The notes: generated from the sequence alone by a model not told the origin. 64,000 bases of DNA from Microbacterium suwonense (GCF_030296555.1 NZ_AP027728.1:1612001-1676000), one strand, 5' to 3'. Shown: positions 55,756-64,000, counted from the stretch's first letter. Numbers and translations are program-made.

Positions 55756-57105
55756 GTGGGACTCAGAACCGTGGCGCTTCGGCGCCCTCATACCGGGCTG
55801 ATCGCGTTGCTTGCAACGCTTTTGGCCGCTTTCCTGGTGCTCGGCGTATCCGCCGGTTCAGCACAGGCCGACACGACCGATGACGGCCAGGAGATCACCC
55901 AGTTCTACTTCGGTGGGAACATCACGTACCAGGACAGCCCGGTCGAGGATGTCGGGGTGTCGATCAAGGGCAACGGCTTCGAGGCCGCGACCGAGACGGA
56001 TGCCGACGGCAAGTGGCGCCTGTACGTGCCGGAGAAGGCCAAGTACACGATCTCGATCGACGAGGACACCCTGCCCGAGGGCGTGGTCGTCGATGCGGAG
56101 CAGCTGCCCGAGGGCGTGAAGGCCGTCGAGGGCACGAGCGGGTCCTTCGAGGCCGAGTTCGGCCTGACGGGCACGAAGATCGTGAACCTGTTCCTCGATC
56201 AGGGCGAGCGGATCACCGAGTCGATCTGGGACCAGATCCTCTCCCGCACCGTGAACGGACTGAACTTCGGCCTGCTGCTGGCGCTGGCGTCGATGGGTGC
56301 CGCGCTGATCTACGGCACCACGCGCCTGGGCAACTTCGCCCACGCCGACATGGTGACCTGGGGCGGCCTGCTCGCGCTGGTGTTCACCTCGTTCTGGCAG
56401 CTACCACTGTGGCTGGGTGTCATCGCCGCCGTGATCGGCGGCGGGCTGCTGGGCTGGGCGCTGGATGCCGGTCTGTGGTCGCCGCTGCGAAGGCGGGGCA
56501 TGAGCGTGGTGCCGACGATGATCGTCAGCATCGGCCTGGCACTGGCCCTGCGTTATGTCTTCCAGTTCATGATCGGCGGCGGCACGCTGCAGCTGCCCGG
56601 TTCGAGCCCGGCACCCTGGAATCTGGGGCCGATCACACTGTCGTACATCGACGTGGTCACCATGGTGGTGAGCCTGGTGGTGATCCTCTCGGTGGGCTTC
56701 TTCCTCACCCGCACGCGACTCGGCAAGGCCACCCGCGCCATCTCCGACAATCCCCAGCTGGCCGCGGCGACGGGCATCGATGTGGACAAGGTGATCCGCC
56801 TGGTGTGGATCCTCGCCGGCGCGCTGGCGGCGATCTCCGGCATCCTGTGGGCGTACTTCCGCCCCGGCGTCAAGTGGGACATGGGCGTGCAGATGCTGCT
56901 GCTGATCTTCTGCGCCATGACCATCGGCGGCCTGGGCACCGCGTTCGGGGCGATCATCGGATCGATCATCGTCGGCATCGCCGTCGAGCTGTCGACCCTG
57001 TGGATCCCGTCGGACCTGAAGTACGCCAGCGCCCTGATCGCGCTGATCATCATCCTCCTGGTGCGCCCGCAGGGGCTGCTGGGCCGCAAGGAGAGGCTGG
57101 GCTGA
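55756..57105 (+). CDS. livH: LivH-type permease with an exported N-terminal beta domain
   Basis: A 449-residue protein. It begins (GTG, GGAGG just upstream) with a signal peptide (LIALLATLLAAFLVLGVSAGSAQA) and a domain of about 110 residues resembling carboxypeptidase-regulatory/Cna_B-like folds (DVGVSIKGNGFEAATETDADGKW; KYTISIDEDTLPEGVVV). A normal LivH permease follows (GLNFGLLLALASMGAALIYGTTRLGNFAHADMVTWGGLLA; MTIGGLGTAFGAIIGSIIVG). E. coli LivH has no such domain. It is the first gene of livH-livM-livG-livF, which imports branched-chain or related amino acids. Confidence 0.92.
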   Translation: MGLRTVALRRPHTGLIALLATLLAAFLVLGVSAGSAQADTTDDGQEITQFYFGGNITYQDSPVEDVGVSIKGNGFEAATETDADGKWRLYVPEKAKYTISIDEDTLPEGVVVDAEQLPEGVKAVEGTSGSFEAEFGLTGTKIVNLFLDQGERITESIWDQILSRTVNGLNFGLLLALASMGAALIYGTTRLGNFAHADMVTWGGLLALVFTSFWQLPLWLGVIAAVIGGGLLGWALDAGLWSPLRRRGMSVVPTMIVSIGLALALRYVFQFMIGGGTLQLPGSSPAPWNLGPITLSYIDVVTMVVSLVVILSVGFFLTRTRLGKATRAISDNPQLAAATGIDVDKVIRLVWILAGALAAISGILWAYFRPGVKWDMGVQMLLLIFCAMTIGGLGTAFGAIIGSIIVGIAVELSTLWIPSDLKYASALIALIIILLVRPQGLLGRKERLG

Positions 57106-57106
57106 C

Positions 57107-58083
57107 ATGAACTTCGGAAGCATCTTCGGCGACACCGCCGCATATCTGTTCAGCCCGGTCACCATCGCCTATGCCCTGGCCGCGACCGGCCTGGCCGTGC
57201 ACTTCGGCTACGCCGGCCTGCTGAACTTCGGCATGGCGGCGTTCATGGCGGTGGGCGGCTACGGCTACGCCATCCCCGTGCTCAGCTTCGGCCTGCCGTG
57301 GTGGATCGGCATGCTCATCGCCCTGCTGGGCGGTGCGCTGTTCGCTCTGCTGCTCGGCATCCCGACTCTGCGTCTGCGTGCCGACTACCTGGCCATCGCG
57401 ACCATCGCTGCCGGCGAGATCGTGCGCCTGCTGTTCACCACCGAGCTGTTCCACAAGTGGACGAACTCCGCGGGCGGCCTGGCCGGGTACCACGGCGGGT
57501 TCCGCGACGCGAACCCCTTCCTCCCGGCACGTACGGATTCGGCCCGTGGACCTGGAACGAGAACGAGCTGTGGAACCGCGTGTTCGGCGTGATCCTGCTG
57601 GCCGTGTCGGTGCTGCTGGTGTGGTCGCTGATGCGCAGCCCCTGGGGCCGCGTGCTCAAGGGCATCCGCGAGGACGAGGATGCCGTGCGCTCGCTGGGCA
57701 AGAACGTGTTCGCCTACAAGATGCAGGCGCTGGTCGTCGGCGGCGTGATCGGGGCGGCGGGCGGCATCGTCTTCGTGCTCCCCTCCGCGGTCGTGCCGAA
57801 CAGCTACTCGACGTCGCTGACGTTCTTCCTGTGGACGCTGCTGCTGCTGGGAGGTGCGGCGACCGTGTTCGGCCCCACGCTGGGCGCGGTGCTGTTCTGG
57901 ATCGTGTTCGCGTTCCTGGGCAACCTGCTCTCGCAGCTGGTCTCGGCGGGGATCCTGCCGATCACCAACCTGCAGGCCGGCTCGATCCGATTCGCGCTGG
58001 TCGGCGTCGCGCTCATGCTGCTGGTGATATTCCGGCCGCAGGGCATCCTCGGCGATAAGAGGGAGATGACCTTTGTCCAGTGA
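57107..58083 (+). CDS. livM: LivM-type permease, apparent frameshift
   Basis: The second membrane subunit, about 325 residues: YALAATGLAVHFGYAGLLNFGMAAFMAVGGYGYAI, TLRLRADYLAIATIAAGEIVRL, and after the break GRVLKGIREDEDAVRSLGKNVFAYKMQALVVGG, typical of LivM. Adding one C to CCC at 57533-57535 joins NPFLP to GTYGFGPWTWNENELWN. It starts one base after the livH stop codon and overlaps the livG start, so all four genes are one operon. Confidence 0.92.
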
Positions 58084-59104
58084 GAACGCGTCCAGTGAGA
58101 ACGAGAACACGGATGCTGTGATGCCCGACTCCCCACTCGAGGCCGCCGCGTCTGCGGTGCCCGCCAAGCGTCAGAAGGCTACGGGCCTGGCGAAGGGGCC
58201 GGCGGTTCCCGGCGTCGCCAAGGTCGATCCGATCCTCATCGCCGACGGTGTGGAGCGACGCTTCGGCGGCCTGGTGGCCGTCGACGTGGATCACCTGGAG
58301 ATCCCCCGCGGGGCGATCACCGCGCTGATCGGCCCCAACGGTGCCGGCAAGACCACGCTGTTCAACCTGCTGTGCGGCTTCGACAGGCCCAACGCCGGCA
58401 CCTGGTCGTACGACGGCAAGAGCCTGGCCGGCGTCCCGTCGTTCAAGGTAGCGCGGATGGGCCAGGTGCGCACGTTCCAGCTGACCAAGGCGCTGTCGCT
58501 GCTGTCCGTGCTGGAGAACATGAAGCTCGGCGCCAAGGGGCAGACCGGCGAGAGGTTCTGGACGAGCCTGTTCCCGTTCTTCTGGCGCAGGCAGGAGAAG
58601 CAGATCGAAGAGAAGGCGCGCGACCTGCTGACCCGCTTCAAGCTGGACGCCAAGCAGAACGACTTCGCAGCATCCCTTTCCGGCGGTCAGCGCAAGCTGC
58701 TGGAGATGGCGCGGGCGCTGATGAGCGACCCGAACCTGGTGATGCTCGACGAGCCGATGGCCGGCGTCAACCCTGCCCTCACCCAGTCACTGCTCGAGCA
58801 TGTGCTCGACCTGAAGGACCGGGGCATGACGGTGCTGTTCGTCGAGCACGACATGCACATGGTGCGCCACATCGCCGACTGGGTGGTCGTGATGGCCGAG
58901 GGCCGCGTGGTGGCCGAGGGACCTCCGGACTCGGTGATGGAGGACCCGGCCGTCGTGGACGCCTACCTCGGTGCACACCAGGACGTGGATCTCGGCGCCG
59001 TCACCGGACGCATCCCGGTGATGTCGGAGACGACCGCCACCCGCATCCGCGAGAAGATCGATGCCGAGGCGGAAGCCGAGCTCGAAGAAGAGGAGCAGTC
59101 ATGA
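58073..59104 (+). CDS. livG: ABC transporter ATP-binding protein LivG
   Basis: A 343-residue HAAT ATPase. A polar N-terminal extension of about 50 residues precedes the core. Walker A is LIGPNGAGKTTLFN, the typical LivG segment MGQVRTFQLTKALSLLSVLENMKLG, signature LSGGQRKLLEMARAL, and Walker B LVMLDEPMAGVNP. A C-terminal tail ends in acidic residues. The likely start is a TTG at 58073 inside the livM 3' end; the core would tolerate a later start. Its stop overlaps the livF start (ATGA). Confidence 0.92.
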   Translation: MSSENASSENENTDAVMPDSPLEAAASAVPAKRQKATGLAKGPAVPGVAKVDPILIADGVERRFGGLVAVDVDHLEIPRGAITALIGPNGAGKTTLFNLLCGFDRPNAGTWSYDGKSLAGVPSFKVARMGQVRTFQLTKALSLLSVLENMKLGAKGQTGERFWTSLFPFFWRRQEKQIEEKARDLLTRFKLDAKQNDFAASLSGGQRKLLEMARALMSDPNLVMLDEPMAGVNPALTQSLLEHVLDLKDRGMTVLFVEHDMHMVRHIADWVVVMAEGRVVAEGPPDSVMEDPAVVDAYLGAHQDVDLGAVTGRIPVMSETTATRIREKIDAEAEAELEEEEQS

Positions 59105-59892
59105 CCGACGCCGCGCAGTCCCCGAGCGACGCCGCTGCCTGGGCGGGTTCGCCGGGCATCAGCTCCGAGGTCGTCGTCGAGCTGACCGACGTGCACGCCG
59201 GCTACCTGCCCGGCGTGAACATCCTCAACGGCGCGAACCTGGTCGCCAGACAGGGCGAGCTGATCGGCATCATCGGCCCGAACGGCGCCGGAAAGTCGAC
59301 GTTGCTGAAGGCGATCTTCGGACTGGTGCACGTGCGCCAGGGCGAGATCACCGTCAACGGCGAGAGCGTGGTGGGCCTGAAGGCCGACAAGCTCGTGCAG
59401 CGTGGCGTGGGCTTCGTGCCACAGACCAACAACGTGTTCCCCTCCCTCAGCATCGAGGAGAACCTGCAGATGGGCCTGTACCAGAATCCGAAGGCGTACG
59501 CGGAACGGCTGGAGTTCGTCACCGGCATCTTCGCCGAGCTCGGCTCGCGGCTCAAGCAGCGTGCGGGCTCGCTCTCGGGCGGTGAGCGCCAGATGGTGGC
59601 GATGTCGCGTGCGCTGATGATGAACCCGTCGGTGCTGCTGCTGGATGAGCCATCGGCGGGTCTGTCGCCGGTGCGCCAGGACGACGCCTTCATCCGGGTC
59701 TCCGACATCAACAAGGCCGGCGTGACGACCATCATGGTCGAGCAGAACGCCCGCCGCTGTCTGCAGATCTGCGACCGCGGCTACGTGCTCGACCAGGGCC
59801 GCGACGCCTACGAGGGCACCGGTCGTGCGCTGCTCGAGGATCCGAAGGTGATCGGGCTGTACCTGGGCACGCTGGGCCAGGACGCCGCCTGA
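59101..59892 (+). CDS. livF: ABC transporter ATP-binding protein LivF
   Basis: A 263-residue HAAT ATPase. Walker A is IIGPNGAGKSTLLKAIFG, then VGFVPQTNNVFPSLSIEENLQMG, signature LSGGERQMVAMSRAL, Walker B LLLDEPSAGLSP, and the LivF switch TIMVEQNARRCLQICDRGYVL. ATG 59101 with GAGGAG six bases upstream, overlapping livG. Last gene of the operon. It shares a bidirectional terminator with the convergent livK. Confidence 0.94.
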   Translation: MTDAAQSPSDAAAWAGSPGISSEVVVELTDVHAGYLPGVNILNGANLVARQGELIGIIGPNGAGKSTLLKAIFGLVHVRQGEITVNGESVVGLKADKLVQRGVGFVPQTNNVFPSLSIEENLQMGLYQNPKAYAERLEFVTGIFAELGSRLKQRAGSLSGGERQMVAMSRALMMNPSVLLLDEPSAGLSPVRQDDAFIRVSDINKAGVTTIMVEQNARRCLQICDRGYVLDQGRDAYEGTGRALLEDPKVIGLYLGTLGQDAA

Positions 59893-59942
59893 CGGCATCC
59901 GCTCTGCACCCGGCCGCCGTCGGGCCGGCGGCGCATCACACG

Positions 59943-59978
59943 AGAAGGGCCCGGATGCCGAAGCATCCGGGCCCTTCT
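59943..59978. terminator. Bidirectional terminator between livF and livK
   Basis: A perfect 16-bp stem (AGAAGGGCCCGGATGC with its complement) and a CGAA tetraloop lie between two convergent 3' ends. It is symmetrical, so it can serve both strands. Confidence 0.9.
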
Positions 59979-59986
59979 GCTGTCAC

Positions 59987-61264
59987 TCAGTTGGTGCGGG
60001 TGTAGGTGTTGTCCCCGCCGAACTTGAAGACGCCGATCGCGGCGCCCTGCGGGTCGCCCCACTCGTCGAACGTGACGTCGCCGGAGTAGCCGTTGTAGTC
60101 GGCCTGGCCGCCGTCGTTGATGATCTTCGCGCAGTCGGCGAAGCTGGTGCACGCGGTACCGCCGTCGACTCCGCCGGAGACCTCCTGCATCTTCGCGGCG
60201 ATGTCCACACCGTCGGTGGACTGCGCCGAGAGCGATGCCAGAGCCATCAGGATGACCGCGTCATAGGACTCAGCCGCGTAGGTGAAGTCCTTGATCTCGG
60301 CGTTGCCCTTGCCGGTCCAGTAGTCCTGCAGACGCTGGGTGAAGTCGTCCTCGAGCGCGGGCCCGGGGCGAGTTCCCTGTGCACCTTCCAGCGAGACGGA
60401 GATCTCGTCGCCGTAGTTGGAGACGTTGCCGTCGACCAGGTAGAACTTGCTGGCGTCGATGCCGGCGTTCACCAGCAGCGGGGCGATCGTCTTGAACTGC
60501 TCGAACGAGATGATCGCGACGGCGTCGGGGTTGGAGGCCTTGATGGTCTCAACCTGCGCATCGAACTGCGAGTCACCGACGTTGAAGCCCGCGGTCTCGA
60601 CGACCTTGCCGCCGTTGCCCTCGAACGTCGTCGTGATCGCGTCGCGCAGACCGGTGCCGTACGGGTCGTTCTGGTAGATGATGCCGAGCGTCTTGTGGCC
60701 GTCCTCGGCGATCAGGTTGCCGAGCACCTCACCCTGCAGCAGGTCGCTGGGGGCGGTGCGGAAGTACAGGCCCTTGGTCACGCCGTCCTCGGACAGCTTG
60801 GTGAAGTCGGGTGACGTGTTCGAGGGCGAGATCGTGATGATGCCCTTGCTCACGTTGCCGTCGAGGATGATCTTCGACACACCGGATGCCGCGGCACCCA
60901 CGATGCCCGCCACGCCGGCGTTCTGCAGCGTGGTGATCGAGGTCTCGTAGGCCTTGGTGTCGCTGTCGCCCTCGTCCTGAGAGTTCATGTCGACGGTGAT
61001 GCCGGCCTTGGCGTCGTTGATCTCCTGAGTCGCGAGTCCGACACCGGCGTACATCGGCGGGCCGAGGAACGCGAGCGAACCGGACGACGGAAGCAGCGAA
61101 CCCAGCTTGAGACTGATGTCGGCGGCTGGCTTGTCGTCACCAGGCTTGTCGCTCGGCGTGTCGGTCGGCGTGCTGGAACAGCCCGCGATCACCAGTGCGG
61201 ATGCGCTGACCAGCGCGATCCCTGCGAAGATTCTCGCCGGTCGCGAGCCCTTCAATGCGTTCAT
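59987..61264 (-). CDS. livK: Branched-chain amino acid ABC transporter substrate-binding lipoprotein
   Basis: A 425-residue lipoprotein (lipobox VIAGCSS) with a Thr/Asp/Lys-rich linker and a type I periplasmic-binding fold (LKLGSLLPSSGSLAFLGPPMYAGVGLATQEINDA; GVAGIVGAAASGVSKIILDGN; DVTFDEWGDPQGAAIGVFKFGGD). It is the likely binding protein of the adjacent livHMGF operon, convergent with it. The start ATG has AGGGAG at good spacing. It is transcribed separately, so it can be made in excess of the membrane complex. The ligand is inferred. Confidence 0.93.
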   Translation of the reverse strand: MNALKGSRPARIFAGIALVSASALVIAGCSSTPTDTPSDKPGDDKPAADISLKLGSLLPSSGSLAFLGPPMYAGVGLATQEINDAKAGITVDMNSQDEGDSDTKAYETSITTLQNAGVAGIVGAAASGVSKIILDGNVSKGIITISPSNTSPDFTKLSEDGVTKGLYFRTAPSDLLQGEVLGNLIAEDGHKTLGIIYQNDPYGTGLRDAITTTFEGNGGKVVETAGFNVGDSQFDAQVETIKASNPDAVAIISFEQFKTIAPLLVNAGIDASKFYLVDGNVSNYGDEISVSLEGAQGTRPGPALEDDFTQRLQDYWTGKGNAEIKDFTYAAESYDAVILMALASLSAQSTDGVDIAAKMQEVSGGVDGGTACTSFADCAKIINDGGQADYNGYSGDVTFDEWGDPQGAAIGVFKFGGDNTYTRTN

Positions 61265-61423
61265 GTTGCTCCCTTGCGTAACTGAACGTGGATTACCACC
61301 TTCGGGTGATTCTTACCCTATTCGGTCGGAGACACCGGAAGAGCCATCCTGGGTCTCGGTCCCTTAACGATCGGTCAGGAGTGTCATGATGGGGACGGCG
61401 CGGGGGTGGTATGAGAGGTCCGC

Positions 61424-62335
61424 TCAGATCAGCTCCGGCAGGTCGGCTCGCCGCATCCGTCCCTTCTGAAACACCAGGTCGATGACGAAGACCGAGATCG
61501 CGACCCACACCAGGACGAAGCCGATCCAGCGCTCCGCCGGCATCGGCTCGCCCAGCACCGCCCAGCCCAGCAGGAACTGCATGATCGGGGTGATGAACTG
61601 GATCATCCCGACCAGCGACAGGTCCACCCGTCTGGTGCCGGCGGCGAACAGCAGCAGCGGCACGGCGGTCGCGATGCCCGCGCACAGCAGCAGCCCGGTG
61701 TGCAGGGGACTGACAGTTCCCATGGTGATGCCGTCGCCCTGCCCCACGACGACGAGGATGACCACCGCGATCGGGATCAGCCAGAACGATTCCAGCGCGA
61801 GGCCGCTGACGGCATCCACGGCAGGCCCGATCTTCTTCTTGACCAGCCCGTACAGTCCGAACGATCCGGTCAGCGACAGGGCGATCCACGGGAAGGAGCC
61901 GTAGGCGACGATGATCACGCCGACCGCCACCGCGGCGATCGCGATCGCAACCCACTGCGCGGCGCGGATGCGCTCGTGCAGCACCAGCACGCCCAGCAGC
62001 ACGGTGAAGATCGGGTTGATGAAATAGCCCAGGCTCGTCTCGACGACCTGCTCGGTCATCGTGGCGATCACGAAGACCTGCCAGTTGATGTAGATCAGGA
62101 TGCCGGCCAGTACCGTCAGGGCCAGCACCTTGGGCTGCCGCCAGATGGCGCGCAGGCGCTGCCAGCCGCGGGTGAGCGCCAGCAGCAGGATGCAGAACCC
62201 CAGCGTCAGCAGCAGGCGCCAGGCCACGACCTCGAACGGGCCGGTGGGAGCGAGCAGGATGAAGTACAGCGGGAAGATCCCCCACAGCAGATATGCGCCG
62301 ACCGTGTACAGGATCCCGGCGGTCTTCGTACTCAC
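61424..62335 (-). CDS. rarD: RarD-like EamA family transporter
   Basis: A 303-residue ten-segment membrane protein of the drug/metabolite transporter superfamily. The order matches RarD: GILYTVGAYLLWGIFPLYF, PFEVVAWRLLLTLGFCILL, YINWQVFVIATMTEQVVETSLGYFINPIFTVLLGVLVLHERI, and GMIQFITPIMQFLLGWAVLGEPM. The substrate is not established. The start is a GTG with weak ribosome binding features. It lies downstream of groES on the same strand, separated by a terminator and a long palindrome. Confidence 0.9.
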   Translation of the reverse strand: MSTKTAGILYTVGAYLLWGIFPLYFILLAPTGPFEVVAWRLLLTLGFCILLLALTRGWQRLRAIWRQPKVLALTVLAGILIYINWQVFVIATMTEQVVETSLGYFINPIFTVLLGVLVLHERIRAAQWVAIAIAAVAVGVIIVAYGSFPWIALSLTGSFGLYGLVKKKIGPAVDAVSGLALESFWLIPIAVVILVVVGQGDGITMGTVSPLHTGLLLCAGIATAVPLLLFAAGTRRVDLSLVGMIQFITPIMQFLLGWAVLGEPMPAERWIGFVLVWVAISVFVIDLVFQKGRMRRADLPELI

Positions 62336-62368
62336 CGCCCAAGCCTACCGGCGTTCATCCCCCTCGCT

Positions 62369-62423
62369 CCGGTCGCACTTTTTGTCGCTTTCCCGCTCTG
62401 GAAGCGGCGAAAAGTGCGACCGG
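62369..62423. repeat. Long imperfect palindrome (22-bp arms) between groES and rarD
   Basis: The arms 62369-62390 (CCGGTCGCACTTTTTGTCGC...) and 62402-62423 match at 20 of 22 positions around an 11-base loop. Both mismatches are G/T on the + strand. It is distinct from the groES terminator next to it. It resembles in size the palindromes at 10994 and 12160 but shares no sequence with them. Confidence 0.78.
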
Positions 62424-62445
62424 AAGGCGTGTGCGGGGACAGCGA

Positions 62446-62476
62446 AAGGGCCCGGATGCTCAGCATCCGGGCCCTT
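62446..62476 (-). terminator. Terminator of groES
   Basis: A perfect 14-bp stem (AAGGGCCCGGATGC with its complement) and a three-base loop lie 15 bases past the groES stop codon. The stem sequence is nearly the same as that of the livF-livK terminator. Confidence 0.88.
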
Positions 62477-62490
62477 CGAGAACGTCAGCG

Positions 62491-62787
62491 TCAGCGGACG
62501 ACGACCGCCAGGACGTCGCGAGCCGAGAGCACCAGGTACTCGTCGTTGCCGAACTTGACCTCGGTGCCGCCGTACTTGCTGTAGAGCACGCGGTCGCCCA
62601 CGGCGACGTCGAGCGGAACGCGATTGCCGTTGTCGTCGATGCGGCCGGGGCCCACTGCCACGACCTCGCCCTCCTGGGGCTTCTCCTTGGCGGTATCGGG
62701 GATGACCAGACCGCTAGCGGTGGTCTGCTCTGCCTCGACCTGCTGGATGACGATGCGGTCCTCGAGCGGCTTGATGGAAACCGACAC
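62491..62787 (-). CDS. groES: Co-chaperonin GroES
   Basis: The 98-residue lid of the GroEL chaperonin: [45 protein letters not shown], including the mobile loop, and [17 protein letters not shown] near the end. The start is a GTG with AGAGG six bases upstream. groEL does not follow. A terminator ends the transcript, so it is monocistronic here. Two CIRCE-type operators lie upstream, indicating HrcA heat-shock control. Confidence 0.98.
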   Translation of the reverse strand: MSVSIKPLEDRIVIQQVEAEQTTASGLVIPDTAKEKPQEGEVVAVGPGRIDDNGNRVPLDVAVGDRVLYSKYGGTEVKFGNDEYLVLSARDVLAVVVR

Positions 62788-62825
62788 GGTGTACCTCTTC
62801 TTTCGTGACTGAGATCAGAAGACTG

Positions 62826-62852
62826 TTAGCACTCTCACATCGAGGGTGCTAA
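62826..62852. promoter_or_regulatory. CIRCE element (HrcA operator), proximal copy
   Basis: TTAGCACTC, nine bases, GGGTGCTAA: the canonical 9-9-9 CIRCE layout with one mismatch in the right arm. It is 39 bases upstream of the groES start codon. Confidence 0.93.
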
Positions 62853-62871
62853 CTCCAGTGTATGCCGATGG

Positions 62872-62898
62872 CTGGCACTCACGCAATGCGAGTGCCAG
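62872..62898. promoter_or_regulatory. CIRCE-type element, distal copy
   Basis: CTGGCACTC, nine bases, GAGTGCCAG: a perfect 9-9-9 palindrome with the variant arms common in high-GC actinobacteria. It begins 19 bases beyond the proximal copy. Confidence 0.9.
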
Positions 62899-62932
62899 TC
62901 TTCCTGCCGTCCCGGCTCTCTTCACGTGCCGT

Positions 62933-63085
62933 TCGCGTGTCACAGATGGTCGCCTCATCGCGCAGGATGCCGCACTATGCGCCACCCGAAGCAGACCACC
63001 GACCCGAAGCAGCCCACCCCACCCGCTCACGTGTCACAGATGGTCGCCTCATCGCGCAGGATGCCGCAATATGCGCCACATGAAG
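62933..63085. repeat. 64-bp-type intergenic element, tandem pair (locus 2)
   Basis: Two copies (about 62933-62994 and 63027-63085) share TCRCGTGTCACAGATGG, GCGCAGGATGCCGC and TGCGCCAC with the pair at 53.8 kb. The middle differs from locus 1 but is nearly identical between these two copies. They occupy most of the 380-base gap between groES and the methyltransferase gene. Apart from them and the CIRCE sites I see nothing in that gap. Confidence 0.87.
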
Positions 63086-63167
63086 GGCACGAAGCACAGG
63101 GCACGAGGCACGACGAGGATTCGGGACATGCGGCGCGGGGCAGCGCAGCATCCGTAGGCTGGTCGGA

Positions 63168-64000
63168 TGGAGATGTCCGAGCTGACTGCGCTGCTCACCC
63201 GCGACGGGCTCGCCCTGCTCGACGCCGTCGGGACGATCGAGTCCACCGCCGAGGTCGCACGCACGGTCTCGCGGCTGCGGGCGGCCGGGCACTCCCCGAC
63301 CTCGTCTCGGCCGTCGTCGGGCAGGCGCATCTGCGGGTGAAAGCGCGCGCGAAGTTCGGCGAATTCGCCGAGCGGATGCTGTTCACCCGCGCCGGCCTGG
63401 AGCAGGCCACCCGGCTGAACGTCGCCACCCTGCACGCGGTCCGCATGCGCCAGGCGGGCATGACGACGGTGTCCGATCTCGGCTGCGGCATCGGCGGCGA
63501 CAGCCTGGCCTTCGCGGGCGCCGGCCTGCGGGTCAGTGCCGTGGATGCCGACGAAGTCACCGCCGCGATCGCCGCCTACAACCTCGCGCCGTTCGGCGAC
63601 GATGCCGCGGTGCGCACCGGCCGCGCGGAGGAATTCATGAGCGCTTCGCGCGGAGAAATACGCCCGGCTCGGACTGATTCAGCCGATTCGTCCGCCGATG
63701 CCGCACATCTCCGCGGCACGGACACGGGCGCGGTCTGGCTGGACCCCGCCCGGCGCACCACCGGTCACAGCGAGACGCGCCGGCTCTCGGCATCCGACTG
63801 GTCGCCGTCGCTGGACTGGTGCGTCGAGGTGGCGCACCGGCATCCGACCGGCATCAAGCTCGGCCCCGGGCTGGATCGCGAGCTGATCCCCGACGACGTC
63901 GAGGCGCAGTGGGTCAGCGCCGACGGCAGCGTCGTCGAGCTGGTGCTGTGGAGCGGTGCGCTCGCGCGCGACGGCATCCGTCGTTCCGCGCTGCTCGTGG
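63168..64000 (+). CDS. Class I SAM-dependent methyltransferase, THUMP-like domain type (3' partial, apparent frameshift)
   Basis: The gene runs off the window. After a helical N-terminus (MSELTALLTRDGLALLDAVG) and an ARAKFGEFAERMLFTRAGLEQATR segment comes the SAM-binding motif SDLGCGIGGDSLAFAGAGLRVSAVDAD, an AVWLDPARR motif, then WCVEVAHRHPTGIKLGPGLDRELIP. The pattern matches actinobacterial methyltransferases with a C-terminal THUMP-like domain. As written the frame stops early. Adding one C to the run at 63294-63297 joins AAGHSP to DLVSAVVGQAHLRVKA. The start may be 63168 or 63174. The substrate is unknown. Confidence 0.85.

Noticed and set aside
62815-63292. Short minus-strand frames through the intergenic element (AHSAASCAMRRPSVT-like peptides)
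   Set aside because: The shared peptide is explained by the DNA repeat. The copies are separated by frame changes and unrelated flanks.

Overview
The window is high-GC DNA, densely packed with genes, from an actinobacterium. A member of Microbacteriaceae, Microbacterium-like, fits best. The grounds are actinobacterial gene order (perM-purN-purH, sucCD, a PcrA helicase and gua genes, as in Mycobacterium tuberculosis), GuaB3, HtaA-type heme proteins, DtxR-type iron boxes, CIRCE sites upstream of a lone groES, and very frequent GCATCC/GGATGC words. I see no rRNA, tRNA, CRISPR, insertion sequence or prophage.

Layout. 1-5 kb: start of a probable ornithine cyclodeaminase gene and a divergent Lrp regulator, then purH, purN and perM, then a purine permease. 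6-9 kb: sucD and sucC and a divergent TetR regulator. 9-13 kb: an unknown zinc-ribbon-like protein, a phytoene-dehydrogenase-like flavoprotein, and a DNA ligase convergent with a LigD-type primase-polymerase. 13.4-21 kb: a heme-iron acquisition locus (HmuT, HmuUV, two HtaA proteins, and a DUF2470-heme oxygenase fusion) carrying three iron boxes. 21-28.9 kb: SseB-like protein, glutaminase-STAS, PcrA, a glycerophosphodiesterase and two membrane proteins. 29-33.4 kb: a TPM-domain protein, an AlkD-like gene flanked by 19-bp repeat arrays, and a glycosyltransferase. 33.4-41.9 kb: guaA, DUF3817, a very large anchored nuclease/5'-nucleotidase, SURF1 and guaB3. 42-50.8 kb: a Liv-type ABC importer whose operon ends in two carboxymuconolactone-decarboxylase (CMD) fold genes, facing a pair of flavoprotein genes. 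50.8-55.5 kb: a decarboxylase and GPH-type transporter pair, then guaB. 55.7-61.3 kb: a second Liv system with an unusual exported domain on LivH. 61.4-64 kb: RarD-like transporter, groES, and a methyltransferase running off the edge.

How the genes work together. Purine synthesis is spread over purH, purN, guaA, guaB, guaB3 and a nucleobase permease. The heme genes form one coherent route: capture at the surface (HtaA), delivery (HmuT), import (HmuUV) and cytoplasmic cleavage (heme oxygenase), each arm headed by an iron box. The 42-50.8 kb cluster looks like a dedicated uptake and oxidation system for an unidentified nitrogenous compound.

Quality warning. Eleven genes carry twelve apparent frameshifts. 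Eleven of the twelve are one base short, ten of those in a G or C run. I read these as consensus errors, not gene decay, and describe those genes at full length.

The least explained material is intergenic: the 19-bp arrays around the AlkD-like gene, a 64-bp element present as tandem pairs at two loci, and a set of long imperfect hairpins.
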